From the NCBI GenBank assembly GCA_963764665.1, contig CAVXTL010000011.1, positions 73,261 to 137,260 on the forward strand: a stretch of 64,000 nt of DNA, in the 5' to 3' direction. Shown here one piece after another: positions 14,794-23,084 of the stretch. The DNA is from JACVRW01 sp963764665 (GTDB lineage: Bacteria > Actinomycetota > Thermoleophilia > Solirubrobacterales > Thermoleophilaceae). Positions within the stretch are counted from its first letter, which is position 1, and every line of letters begins with the position of its first letter. Position numbers and translations under genes: made by a program. Below the pieces are notes generated by a model. The model did not search any database. It worked only from the letters and a program-made list of their open reading frames with translations, and had not been told where the DNA came from.

Positions 14794-15953
14794 CCGAGCC
14801 GCTCGACGATCATCGCCTGGCCCTGCCCGCCGGCCACGCACATGGTCTCGAGGCCGACCGTCTTGTCGTCCGTCTCGAGGCCGTTGATCAGCGTGGTCAT
14901 GATGCGTGCTCCGGTCATGCCGAAGGGGTGGCCGAGCGCGATCGCCCCGCCGTGCGGGTTCATCTTCTCGAGCGGGATGTCGCACTCGTCCATGATCGGG
15001 ATGACCTGGGCGGCGAAGGCCTCGTTCAGCTCCACCTGATCCACGTCCTCGATGGTCATGCCGGCGCGGTCGAGCACCTTCTTGATCGCGCCGATCGGGC
15101 CGACGCCCATGATCTCGGGCTCGATCCCGGCGGTGGCCGCCGTGACGATCCGGGCGCGCGGCGTGAGGCCGAGCTCGGCGGCCTTCGAGTCCGACATCAC
15201 GAGCACCGCGGCCGCGCCATCGTTGAGCGGACACGAGTTGCCCGCGGTGACCTTGCCGTCGGGACGGAAGGCGGGCTCGAGCTGAGAGAGCTTCTCGAGC
15301 GTCGAGCTCGCTCGCGGCCCGTCGTCCTTGGACACCACCGTGCCGTCAGGCAGGGTGACCGGCACGATCTCGCGGTCGAAGAAGCCGTCCTCCTGCGACT
15401 TCACCGCCAGCTCCTGGGAGCGCTGGGCGTACTTGTCCATGTCCGCCCGGCTGACCTCGTACTTGTCGGCCACGTTCTCGGCCGTCAGCCCCATCGAGAT
15501 GTACGCGTTCGGGTCGCCGTTCTTGCCCTGGAGATGCTCGTTCTGGTCGGCCTCGCCGGCGGCCTCGGTGCGCTCGTTGTAGCGCGAGACCCACTCCACG
15601 CCGGCGGCGATGTAGGCGTCGCCCTGCCCGGCCGTGACAGCGTTGGCGGCGGCGCGGATCGACTCGAGGCTCGAGGCGCAGTAGCGCGAGATCGTCGCGC
15701 CGGTGACGCCCACCGGGAGCCGCTCGGAGAGCAGCGACACGATGCGCGCGATGTTGAAGGCCTGGAGCCCCTGCGGCATGCCGCACCCCATGTAGAGGTC
15801 CTCGATGAGCGCCGGGTCCACATCCGGGTTGCGCTCGAGGAGCGAGTCGACGATGAAGGCGCCCATCTCGTCGGGGCGCAGCTGGGCAAGCGAGCCCTTG
15901 AAGGCGCGCCCGATGGGCGTGCGGACGGCATCGACGATCACTGCTTCGGGCAT
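14790..15953 (-). CDS. Acetyl-CoA C-acyltransferase (thiolase)
   Basis: This degradative-type thiolase (387 aa) cleaves 3-ketoacyl-CoA with CoA, or condenses acyl-CoAs. The nucleophilic cysteine is in ISRYCASSLES at about residue 87. NPHGGAIALGHPFGMTGAR carries the catalytic His, and TMCVAGGQGQA the second Cys. VELNEAFAAQ is also conserved. The start at 15953 gives the standard MPEAVIVDAVRTPIGRAF. An open frame upstream to 16832 is a shadow of the SDR gene. The SDR gene lies upstream on the same strand with a 53-bp gap, and together they resemble the last two steps of beta-oxidation. Confidence 0.94.
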   Translation of the reverse strand: MPEAVIVDAVRTPIGRAFKGSLAQLRPDEMGAFIVDSLLERNPDVDPALIEDLYMGCGMPQGLQAFNIARIVSLLSERLPVGVTGATISRYCASSLESIRAAANAVTAGQGDAYIAAGVEWVSRYNERTEAAGEADQNEHLQGKNGDPNAYISMGLTAENVADKYEVSRADMDKYAQRSQELAVKSQEDGFFDREIVPVTLPDGTVVSKDDGPRASSTLEKLSQLEPAFRPDGKVTAGNSCPLNDGAAAVLVMSDSKAAELGLTPRARIVTAATAGIEPEIMGVGPIGAIKKVLDRAGMTIEDVDQVELNEAFAAQVIPIMDECDIPLEKMNPHGGAIALGHPFGMTGARIMTTLINGLETDDKTVGLETMCVAGGQGQAMIVERLG

Positions 15954-16006
15954 TCGTTCATCTCCTGTGGCGACGGATGGGACCGGAAGGAATCTTCCGC
16001 GAAACG

Positions 16007-16771
16007 CTACCGAGGCGCCATACGCAGGGCGCCGTCGAGACGGATTGTCTCGCCGTTGAGCATCTGGTTCTCGGCGATGTGGCAGGCCAGGCGGGCGTAC
16101 TCGTCGGGCTGCCCGAGCCTGGAGGGGAAGGGGATCTGTGCTCCGAGCGCCTGGCGCGCGTCCTCGGGAAGCGCGGCCAGGAGCGGGGTGTCGAACAGGC
16201 CCGGCGCGATCGTGCAGACGCGGATGCCGATCCGCGAGAGGTCGCGGGCGGCGGGCAGCGTGAGGCCCACCACCCCGCCCTTCGAGGCGGCGTAGGCGGT
16301 CTGGCCGATCTGGCCGTCGAACGCGGCGATCGACGCGGTCATCACGACCACGCCACGCTCGCCGTCGGCATCCGGCTCGCCGGCGGCCATCGCGGCGGCG
16401 CCGAGGCGCAGCACGTTGAACGTGCCGATCAGGTTCACGCGCACCACGGTCTCGAAGGGGGCCAGCTGGGCGGGGCCCTGCTTCCCGACGGTGCGCTCGG
16501 CCCAGCCGATCCCGGCGCACGACACGACCATGCGAAGACCCCCGAGCGCCTCCACGGCGCCGGCCACGGCGGCCTCCACCTCGGCCTCGGCGGTCACGTC
16601 GGCCTGGTGCGAAACGGCGCCCTCGAGCTCCTCCGCCAGCGCGGCGGCGCGCTCGCCGTCGCGGTCCACCACGGCCACGCGGGCGCCGCGAGCCGTGAGC
16701 TCGCGCGCGGTGGCGGCCCCGAGGCCGGAGGCTCCGCCGGCCACGAGCACGCCGATTCCGTCGAGCTTCAT
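16007..16771 (-). CDS. SDR family oxidoreductase (3-hydroxyacyl-CoA dehydrogenase-like)
   Basis: This classical short-chain dehydrogenase (254 aa) has the NAD(P) motif GGASGLGAATA (about 12-22). Asp at VAVVDRDG favours NAD. The catalytic Ser is in MTASIAAFDGQIGQ and the pair in YAASKGG. The tail NQMLNGETIRLDGALRMAPR closely resembles type II 3-hydroxyacyl-CoA dehydrogenases (HSD17B10-like). It would oxidise 3-hydroxyacyl-CoA to the substrate of the downstream thiolase. It is divergent from the EAL-DICT gene, 66 bp away. Confidence 0.9.
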   Translation of the reverse strand: MKLDGIGVLVAGGASGLGAATARELTARGARVAVVDRDGERAAALAEELEGAVSHQADVTAEAEVEAAVAGAVEALGGLRMVVSCAGIGWAERTVGKQGPAQLAPFETVVRVNLIGTFNVLRLGAAAMAAGEPDADGERGVVVMTASIAAFDGQIGQTAYAASKGGVVGLTLPAARDLSRIGIRVCTIAPGLFDTPLLAALPEDARQALGAQIPFPSRLGQPDEYARLACHIAENQMLNGETIRLDGALRMAPR

Positions 16772-16837
16772 CGGCCGAGCAGGCTACCCGACGGCCACTC
16801 TGCTCAAGCCGGCGGGTCAGTTGTCGACACAAACACC

Positions 16838-18091
16838 ATGACCACGCGCACGGCCACTCGCTCCGCCCTTCTGGAGCTCCTCGCGAGCGGAGAGCTCAGG
16901 GCGGCCTATCAGCCGATCGTGGCGCTCGCCGACATGGAGGTCATCGGCTACGAGGCGCTGGTCCGCGGCCCCGCCGGGTCGGGGCTCGAGCGGCCGGACC
17001 AGCTGTTCGGCGCCGCGGCGGTGGCCAATCTCGCCACCGACCTGGACGAGGCTTGCCGCGAGGCGGCCGTGACGGGGGCGCTCGACGCCGGGTTCAACCC
17101 CGCCAGCACCCTCTTCGTGAACGTGGAGGCATCGACGCTCGACGAGGACCGCCGCTTCCAGCCGGAGGCCGAGGAGGCGGTGCTCGACGGCCGGCTACGT
17201 GTGATGGTCGAGCTGACCGAGCGTGCGCTGACGGCGCGGCCGCGGGAGCTCTTCGAGCTCGTGCGCTGGCTGCGCCGGCGCGGCTTCGGGATCGCCCTCG
17301 ACGACGTGGGCATCGACGACGGGTCGCTCGCGCTCATGCCGCTGATCGCGCCGGACGTGATCAAGCTGGACATGAGCCTCACCCGCCGCCGCCCCGACGC
17401 CGACCTGGCGCGCGTGGTCCACGCCGTGCAGGCGGAGGCCGAGCGCACCGGGGCCGCCGTGGTGGCCGAGGGCATCGAGACCGACGAGCACCTTCAGCGC
17501 GCGATCGCGCTCGGCGCCCGTTTCGGGCAGGGCTGGCTGTTCGGCCGTCCCGGGCCGCTGCCCGAGCAGCTCGGCGCTCCCGCCACGCGGGCGCCGATCT
17601 CCGGCCGCCGCCTCGAGCCGTCCGCGCCCAGCCCGTTCACGGTCGTCGCGGCCGAGCGCTCCACGATCGTCGGCGACAAGCCGCTGTTGCTCTCCTTCTC
17701 CCGCCAGCTCGAGGCGCGCGCCGTGGGCCTCGACCGCGAGGTCGTGGTGCTGGCCACCTTCCAGGATGAGCGCTTCTTCACGGAGCTGTCCGCGCAGCGC
17801 TACCGCGAGCTGGCGCAGCGGGCCGTGCTGGTGGGCGCCTTCGGCGTCGGGATGTCGGCGAGCCCGGTGCCGGGCGTGCGCGGCGTGTCCATCCAGGAGA
17901 GCGAGGCGCTCCGCGGAGAGTGGAACGTGATCGTGATGTCGCCGCATTTCTCGGCGGCGTTCGTGGGCATGGACCTGGGGGACGACGGCCCGGACCACTC
18001 GCGCAGGTTCGAGTTCGCGATCACGCACGACCGCGATCTGGTGATCGAGGCGGCGCGGACGCTCCTGCTCAGGACGGCGCGCTCTACCTGA
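16838..18091 (+). CDS. EAL domain phosphodiesterase with C-terminal DICT domain
   Basis: This is a c-di-GMP phosphodiesterase candidate (417 aa). The EAL domain spans about 12-240, with YEALVR (Glu 39), FVNVEAST, MVELTER, ALDDVGIDDG, VIKLDMS, VVAEGIE and GQGWLFGRP all present. The metal and substrate ligands therefore look complete. Residues of about 265-410 match the DICT sensory domain often joined to EAL or GGDEF in actinobacteria. No membrane segment is present, so it is cytosolic. The ATG at 16838 has no strong ribosome binding site. A GGDEF protein with an intact inhibitory site lies 6 kb away (23085), so both halves of c-di-GMP turnover are in this window. It converges on the EgtB gene with an 8-bp overlap. 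Confidence 0.9.
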   Translation: MTTRTATRSALLELLASGELRAAYQPIVALADMEVIGYEALVRGPAGSGLERPDQLFGAAAVANLATDLDEACREAAVTGALDAGFNPASTLFVNVEASTLDEDRRFQPEAEEAVLDGRLRVMVELTERALTARPRELFELVRWLRRRGFGIALDDVGIDDGSLALMPLIAPDVIKLDMSLTRRRPDADLARVVHAVQAEAERTGAAVVAEGIETDEHLQRAIALGARFGQGWLFGRPGPLPEQLGAPATRAPISGRRLEPSAPSPFTVVAAERSTIVGDKPLLLSFSRQLEARAVGLDREVVVLATFQDERFFTELSAQRYRELAQRAVLVGAFGVGMSASPVPGVRGVSIQESEALRGEWNVIVMSPHFSAAFVGMDLGDDGPDHSRRFEFAITHDRDLVIEAARTLLLRTARST

Positions 18092-19328
18092 GCGCCTGCG
18101 CGCACCGGAAGCCGGCGAAGATCTGGCGCCGCTGCGGCAGGTCCCAGTTGCGGAAGGTCCGGCGCGCCACGGCAGGGCGCGTGGCCCAGGAGGCGCCCCT
18201 CAGCACCCGGTGGCCGCTGTGGAAGAACACCTCCGAGTACTCGCGGTAGGGGAACGGGGCGAAGCCCGGGTAGCCGCGGAACTCGGTCGCGGTCCACTCC
18301 CAGCAGTCGCCCACGAACGGCCCGGCGGGCCCGGGGCCGAACCGGAGCTGGTCGAGGTGGCCGTGCTCGTCGCCGGCCACGCTGGCGGAATGCTCCCATT
18401 CCGCCTCGCTCGGCAGGCGCGCGCCGCGCCAGCGGGCGAAGGCGTCGGCCTCGAACCAGGACACGTGCATGACGGGTAGCTCGGGCTCGAGCTCGACCTC
18501 GCGGTCGAACCTGCGGATTACCTCCTCGGGCGTCCAGTAGAGCGGCCGCTCCCAGCGCTCGCGGAGCCGGTGGGTCCAGCCCTCCTCCGACCACAGCTCC
18601 TCGCGCTGGTAGCCGTCGTCCTCGATGAACTCCAGGTAGGCCGCGTTCGTCACCGGCGCGCGGTCGATCGCGAACGGGGCCAGCTCCACCAGGTGCCGCG
18701 GCCGCTCGTTGTCGTACACGAAGCCCGGTCCCGCGTGGCCCAGCTCCACGGGCCCGCCGGGCCAGGTGAGCGTGCCGGTCGCGGCCGCTCCGGTCACCGC
18801 GGGCCGCTCTGGGGCGAAGGCGCCGGAATCGGCGAGCTGGAGGGTCTGGAGCATCGTCTCGTCGTGCTGGTGCTCGTGCTGGGCCACCAGCTGCCACACG
18901 TGGTGGTCGGGGCCGATCGCGTCCAGGACCTCCAGCGAGCGCTCGCGCACGGCTTCCATGTAGCCGAGTGCCTCGGCGCGCCGGAGGTAGGGCGCCTGCC
19001 CGCGCTCCGACCGCGGAGTATCGAACGCGTCGTACAGCTCGGCCAGGTCCGGGCGCAGCAGGTCGAGCCCGCCGGTGCGGTGGCACACCCACACGTCCTC
19101 GTACGCGGCGATGTGGCCGAGGTCCCACGCCAGCGGGCTCATCAGCGGGTCGTGCACCCGGTCGAGGTCCGGGTCGCTCACCGGCTCCACGAGGTGGAGC
19201 GTGCGCTCGCGGGCTTCCGCGAGAAGCGCCTCGACCCCTCCGGGGGGCGCTGCTGTCTCGGGCTCTACCGAGCCGGCTACTCGCTCACGCGCTCGACGAG
19301 GAACGAGATGCGCACCAGCGCACGCCAC
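18084..19328 (-). CDS. egtB: Ergothioneine biosynthesis sulfoxide synthase EgtB
   Basis: This non-haem iron enzyme couples hercynine with gamma-glutamylcysteine or cysteine in ergothioneine synthesis. The N-terminal DinB-like domain provides the iron ligands, with LGHIAAYED and QHEHQHDETMLQTLQ (HxxxEHxH-type). The C-terminal formylglycine-enzyme-like domain has VTNAAYLEF, MHVSWFEADAFARW, RLPSEAEWE and WEWTATEFRGYPGF, ending GFRCAQAL. The start is uncertain. There is no ATG, GTG or TTG in frame between GTG 19328 and GTG 19190. I chose 19328 (about 414 aa) because 19190 would cut off the first helix; this makes it overlap the dodecin gene by 52 bp. No EgtD or EgtA is nearby. Function is secure; start is not. 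Confidence 0.85.
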   Translation of the reverse strand: MACAGAHLVPRRARERVAGSVEPETAAPPGGVEALLAEARERTLHLVEPVSDPDLDRVHDPLMSPLAWDLGHIAAYEDVWVCHRTGGLDLLRPDLAELYDAFDTPRSERGQAPYLRRAEALGYMEAVRERSLEVLDAIGPDHHVWQLVAQHEHQHDETMLQTLQLADSGAFAPERPAVTGAAATGTLTWPGGPVELGHAGPGFVYDNERPRHLVELAPFAIDRAPVTNAAYLEFIEDDGYQREELWSEEGWTHRLRERWERPLYWTPEEVIRRFDREVELEPELPVMHVSWFEADAFARWRGARLPSEAEWEHSASVAGDEHGHLDQLRFGPGPAGPFVGDCWEWTATEFRGYPGFAPFPYREYSEVFFHSGHRVLRGASWATRPAVARRTFRNWDLPQRRQIFAGFRCAQALR

Positions 19329-19483
19329 TCGTCGAGGTTGTCGCCGCGCAGTCCGGTGGACACCACGTCCACGGCCTTGATGTTCCGAAGTGACTGGCGT
19401 GCGTCGTCGAGCGCGGCCTTGACCGCTCCGTCCGAGCTCTCGGGCGAGCTGCCCACGACCTCGATGATCTTGGTTACCGCCAT
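19277..19483 (-). CDS. Dodecin
   Basis: This is a small flavin-binding protein (68 aa) that assembles into a hollow dodecamer and stores or buffers FMN, riboflavin or CoA. The whole chain matches the family, from MAVTKIIEVVGSSPESS to RISFLVERVSE. The aromatic residue that stacks on flavin is in LDEWRALV. The ATG at 19483 follows AAGGAG. It is upstream of, and overlaps, the EgtB gene on the same strand. Confidence 0.93.
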   Translation of the reverse strand: MAVTKIIEVVGSSPESSDGAVKAALDDARQSLRNIKAVDVVSTGLRGDNLDEWRALVRISFLVERVSE

Positions 19484-19527
19484 GGCTCTCCTTCCGCGGG
19501 GTGACCGGGTTCCGGTCCGTGCGGGGT

Positions 19528-19562
19528 GAACCTACACGGGCCCGGTGGCAGCGTGTAGGTTC
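19528..19562. promoter_or_regulatory. Inverted repeat between dodecin and membrane protein genes
   Basis: GAACCTACAC (19528-19537) and GTGTAGGTTC (19553-19562) are perfect 10-bp arms around a 15-nt G+C-rich spacer. TAGGTT (19557-19562) inside the right arm is a -10-like box 6 nt before the ATG at 19569. This suggests a leaderless promoter overlaid by an operator. Confidence 0.5.
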
Positions 19563-19568
19563 CCTTCG

Positions 19569-20075
19569 ATGGAAGCTTCGAGGGCGGAGCGGAAGGGCGG
19601 GTACCTCGACTTCGGGCGGCTCACCCCCGGCGAGTACATGGGCATGGGCGCGGCCGTGGTGCTGGTCCTGTCGCTGTTCCTCCCGTGGTTCACCACCAGC
19701 AGCTCGAACCCGAACTCCTCGCTCGGCGGAGGGGAGATCGCGGGCGGCGACAGCGCCACCGCGTGGCAGGTGTTCTCGACGCTCGACCTGCTGCTCGTGG
19801 CGGCTGGCAGCGCGCCGTTCATCCTCGCCTGGATCATCGCCCGCGGGCACAGCCTCACCTGGAAGCCCGGCGAGGTGACGATGGTGGTGGGCATGACCGC
19901 CTTCGTCCTGATCCTCTGCAACGGCATCATTCTCGGCCGGCCCGGCGACAGCGTGGAGATCGGGCTCGCCATCGGCTACTTCGTGGGACTGCTCGCGTCC
20001 GCCGGCATGCTCGCCGCCGGATACCTGCGGCAGGCGCTTTACACCACGGCGCGCAAGCCGCCGGGCGTGATCTAG
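19569..20075 (+). CDS. Four-helix membrane protein of unknown function
   Basis: This 168-aa protein has four predicted membrane helices (YMGMGAAVVLVLSLFLPWF, TLDLLLVAAGSAPFILAWII, VTMVVGMTAFVLILCNGIIL and a last one at IGLAIGYFVGLLASAGMLAA). A soluble N-terminal segment of about 25 residues and a Gly/Ser-rich outer loop after helix 1 are also visible. I do not recognise a named family, though similar proteins are common in this bacterial class. The next gene (GlpX) starts 4 bp after its stop, so the two are likely co-transcribed. Confidence 0.7.
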   Translation: MEASRAERKGGYLDFGRLTPGEYMGMGAAVVLVLSLFLPWFTTSSSNPNSSLGGGEIAGGDSATAWQVFSTLDLLLVAAGSAPFILAWIIARGHSLTWKPGEVTMVVGMTAFVLILCNGIILGRPGDSVEIGLAIGYFVGLLASAGMLAAGYLRQALYTTARKPPGVI

Positions 20076-20079
20076 GACG

Positions 20080-21105
20080 ATGGCCGACGCAGCCGCCGCC
20101 CCGCCCGCCGGCGCCGGTTCGGCACGCCCGGACCGCAACCTCGCGATGGAGCTGGTCCGGACCACGGAGTACGCGGCGCTGGCCTGCGCCCGCTGGATCG
20201 GCCGCGGGGAGAAGGAGTCGGCCGACGGCGCCGCCGTAGACGCCATGCGCCTGATGCTGGACACGGTCTCGATGGACGGCCGGGTCGTGATCGGCGAGGG
20301 CGAGAAGGACGAGGCGCCGATGCTCTACAACGGCGAGACCATCGGCGACGGCACGCCGCCCCAGGTGGACATAGCCGTCGATCCGCTCGAGGGCACGGAG
20401 CTGTGCGCCAAGGGCCTGCCCAACGCCATCGCCACCATCGCGCTGTCGGAGCGCGGCACCATGTTCGACCCGGGCCCGTGCGTCTACATGCTGAAGATGG
20501 CCACCTCGCGCGACATGGCCCACCTGCTCGACCTCGACCGCCCGCTCCCCGAGACGCTCCAGCTGATGGCGAAGGAGAAGGGCGTGGGGGTGGGCGACAT
20601 CGTCGTGATCATGCTCGACCGCCCGCGCCACGACGAGGCGATGGCCGAGATCCGCAAGGTCGGCGCCCGCATCCGGCTGATCCCGCACGGCGACGTGTCG
20701 GCGGCGCTCGCGGCGGTCACCCAGGGCTCGCCGGTGGACCTCCTCTACGGCATCGGCGGAACTCCCGAGGGCGTGCTCGCCGCGGCGGCCATCAAGTGCA
20801 CGGGCGGCCAGATCGTGGGGCGGCTGTGGCCGCGCGACGCCGAGGAGCGCAGCGCCGCGCTCGAGGCCGGCTACGACCTGGACGAGGTGCTCGACACCAA
20901 ACGGCTCGTGTCCGGCGACGACGTGCACTTCGCCGCCACCGGCGTGACCGCGGGCGAGATGCTCGACGGCGTCCAGTACATCGGCCCCGAGGGGGCCACC
21001 ACCGAGTCGATCTCGATGCGCTCCCGCTCGGGCACGGTGCGGACCATCACGGCCCGCCACGACCGGGCGAAGCTGCGCGAGATCACCTCGGAACGGCTCG
21101 GCTAG
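20080..21105 (+). CDS. glpX: Class II fructose-1,6-bisphosphatase
   Basis: This GlpX-type FBPase (341 aa) hydrolyses fructose 1,6-bisphosphate to fructose 6-phosphate in gluconeogenesis. Metal-binding motifs are VVIGEGEKDEAPML and DIAVDPLEGTELC, both intact. GIGGTPEGVLAAAAIKCTGGQ is the sugar-phosphate loop. The N-terminus before RNLAMELVRTTEYAAL is a short Ala/Pro-rich tail. It is the main FBPase type in actinobacteria. Its 3' end overlaps the convergent gene by 23 bp. Confidence 0.95.
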   Translation: MADAAAAPPAGAGSARPDRNLAMELVRTTEYAALACARWIGRGEKESADGAAVDAMRLMLDTVSMDGRVVIGEGEKDEAPMLYNGETIGDGTPPQVDIAVDPLEGTELCAKGLPNAIATIALSERGTMFDPGPCVYMLKMATSRDMAHLLDLDRPLPETLQLMAKEKGVGVGDIVVIMLDRPRHDEAMAEIRKVGARIRLIPHGDVSAALAAVTQGSPVDLLYGIGGTPEGVLAAAAIKCTGGQIVGRLWPRDAEERSAALEAGYDLDEVLDTKRLVSGDDVHFAATGVTAGEMLDGVQYIGPEGATTESISMRSRSGTVRTITARHDRAKLREITSERLG

Positions 21106-21772
21106 GCGCCTCGCTCCGCTCGGGGCTCGCGAGCGCCCCGACGGACGACTCCACCAGGTCCAGGTTCGCCAGCGAGCGCAGGAACGCGTGCGTGACGAGC
21201 ACGTGGATGCGGAGCTGGGTCTCGTTGTAGATCAGCCGGCCGACCCTGGAGAACCAGCCCCAGCCGGCGATCATCGGATAGAAGTTCATGACCTCGGACG
21301 AGATCGTGATCGTGGCGTCCTCACTCGCGCCGTCATCGTCGGGCGGGCGGCGCACCGAGAGGCGCAGATACCCGCGCGTGCGCCCCGACGGGGCCACGAG
21401 CAGGCCCTTCTCGATCGGCCACGAGACCGTCCCTCCATTGGCCCCGATCTCGTACTCCGGCTTGTGGAAGCGCAGCAGCACGAACGGCCGTGTCAGGAAC
21501 ACCACCTCGCGCGCGTCGTCGGTGTAGTGGATGCGGAGCAGCCCGAGCGAGAAGCGCGTGAGGAAGCGCCAGTACGTGGCGGCCAGCCGCTCCAGGTACT
21601 CGGCCGACCAGATCCGGTCGAGCTCCGAGCGCGGCAGGCTCACCTCCGCCTCCTGCCTGCTGCCGATGCTGCCGTCGGCCGCGTAGTCCGAGCGCGGCAC
21701 GCGCACGATCTGCACGCGCGCCTGGGCGCGGCGGTGGCGCTCGAGCAGCCGGCGCGGGTCGCGCGGCCTCAC
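21083..21772 (-). CDS. Hypothetical protein
   Basis: This 229-aa protein belongs to no family I can name. The centre (about 50-190) reads as a beta-rich soluble fold with several aromatic strands (VVFLTRPFVLLRFHKPEYEIG, then GTVSWPIEKGLLVA). TITISSEVMNFYPMIAGWGW follows. It resembles lipid-binding-like proteins of unknown role. A basic N-terminus (MRPRDPRRLLERHRRAQARVQ) could contact nucleic acid or membrane. The GTG at 21772 overlaps the MoeA stop by 4 bp, so it is probably translated with MoeA. A link to molybdenum cofactor is not supported beyond that position. Confidence 0.6.
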   Translation of the reverse strand: MRPRDPRRLLERHRRAQARVQIVRVPRSDYAADGSIGSRQEAEVSLPRSELDRIWSAEYLERLAATYWRFLTRFSLGLLRIHYTDDAREVVFLTRPFVLLRFHKPEYEIGANGGTVSWPIEKGLLVAPSGRTRGYLRLSVRRPPDDDGASEDATITISSEVMNFYPMIAGWGWFSRVGRLIYNETQLRIHVLVTHAFLRSLANLDLVESSVGALASPERSEAPSRAVPR

Positions 21773-22950
21773 AGGAGCTCCACCGCCACGGACTCGCCGG
21801 CGGCCAACTCGCCGTCCCCGGCGGGGATCAGCGCGAGCCCGTCCGCGCCCAGCATCGAGGTGAGCTGGTGCGAGCCCTGGGGCCCCGTGGGCGTCGCGCG
21901 CAGCGCGCGGTCCCCGCTCAGCCGCACGCGCACGGCCTCCTCGCGGCGCGGGTTGCGGGGCACCGCCTCGTCCAGCTGCGCGGTGATCCTCCGGGCGGCG
22001 GGGTCCGCCCCCTGGAGGGCGGCCAGGGCCGGCCGCACGAACAGCTGGAAGGTCACCATCGCCGAGACCGGGTTGCCGGGCAGCCCGAACGCGAGCACTT
22101 CGTCGCGCACGCCGAACCAGGTGGGCTTCCCGGGCCGCAGGCTCACGCCCCAGAAGCGCTCCTCCACGCCCAGCTCGCCCATCGCGCCGCGCACGTGGTC
22201 GTGCTGGCCGACCGACACGCCGCCCGACACGCAGACCACGTCCGCGCCCGCCAGCGCCGCTTCGAGCGCCTGGCGCGTGCCCTCGGCGGTGTCCGGGGCG
22301 CTCGCGCGCGAGACCAGCTCCGCGCCCGCTCGCTCCACCTGGCCGGCCAGGGCGAACCCGTTGGAGCTGTAGATGCGGCCGGGAGCCAGCGGCTCGCCGG
22401 GAGGCACGAGTTCGTCACCGGTCACCACGAGCGCTACGCGCGGCCGGGCGGCGCAGCTCAACTGCGCGCGGCCGATCGAGGCCGCGACTCCCAGCTCCGC
22501 CGGTCCGAGCGGCGTGCCGGCGCGCAGCACGACCTCGCCGGCCAGCAGGTCCTCGCCGGCCCGGCGGATGTTCTGTCCCGGCTCGAGGCTCGGCACCCGA
22601 ACGCGCTCGCCGTCCTCCTCGGTGCGCTCCACCGGTACCACCACGTCGGCGCCCTCGGGCACCACCGCTCCGGTGGAGATGCGCACCGCGACGCCCTTCT
22701 CGAGCACCTCGGGATAGGGGTGCCCGGCGCGCGACTCGCCCACGACTGGGAGCTCGGCGGCGGGCCCCGCCACCAGGGCGAAGCCATCCATGGCGGAGCT
22801 GTCGAAGGGGGGCACGTGGCCGGGTGCGGACAGCTCCTCGGCGAGCACGCGGCCGAGCGCCCGCTCGAGATCCACGGCCTCGGCGCCGAGCGGCCTGACC
22901 TCCGCCAGCACCCGCCGGCGCGCCTCGTCGATCGCAATCAGGCTGCTCAT
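21769..22950 (-). CDS. moeA: Molybdopterin molybdenumtransferase
   Basis: MoeA (393 aa) inserts molybdate into adenylylated molybdopterin in the cytoplasm. The conserved SSAMDGFA (about 52-59), ISTGAVVPEGADVVVPVE, LVVTGDEL, VSGGVSVGQHDHV and FGLPGNPVSAMVTF are all present. Domains I-IV appear complete. The start at 22950 (MSSLIAIDEARRRVL) is preferred over longer frames, which would run into the divergent promoter region. No other Moco gene is in the window. Confidence 0.93.
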   Translation of the reverse strand: MSSLIAIDEARRRVLAEVRPLGAEAVDLERALGRVLAEELSAPGHVPPFDSSAMDGFALVAGPAAELPVVGESRAGHPYPEVLEKGVAVRISTGAVVPEGADVVVPVERTEEDGERVRVPSLEPGQNIRRAGEDLLAGEVVLRAGTPLGPAELGVAASIGRAQLSCAARPRVALVVTGDELVPPGEPLAPGRIYSSNGFALAGQVERAGAELVSRASAPDTAEGTRQALEAALAGADVVCVSGGVSVGQHDHVRGAMGELGVEERFWGVSLRPGKPTWFGVRDEVLAFGLPGNPVSAMVTFQLFVRPALAALQGADPAARRITAQLDEAVPRNPRREEAVRVRLSGDRALRATPTGPQGSHQLTSMLGADGLALIPAGDGELAAGESVAVELL

Positions 22951-23084
22951 GCCGCCAATCCTTCCAGGGACGCGCATTCGCCCGAGGTGCGGTCTTGTGC
23001 AAATTCCGGCCAGGCTCCGCCGTTTTCGGGGGTAGGATCGTATTGCCGCCAAAGACGTTCGGTAAACGAACTGATAGCTGTGCC

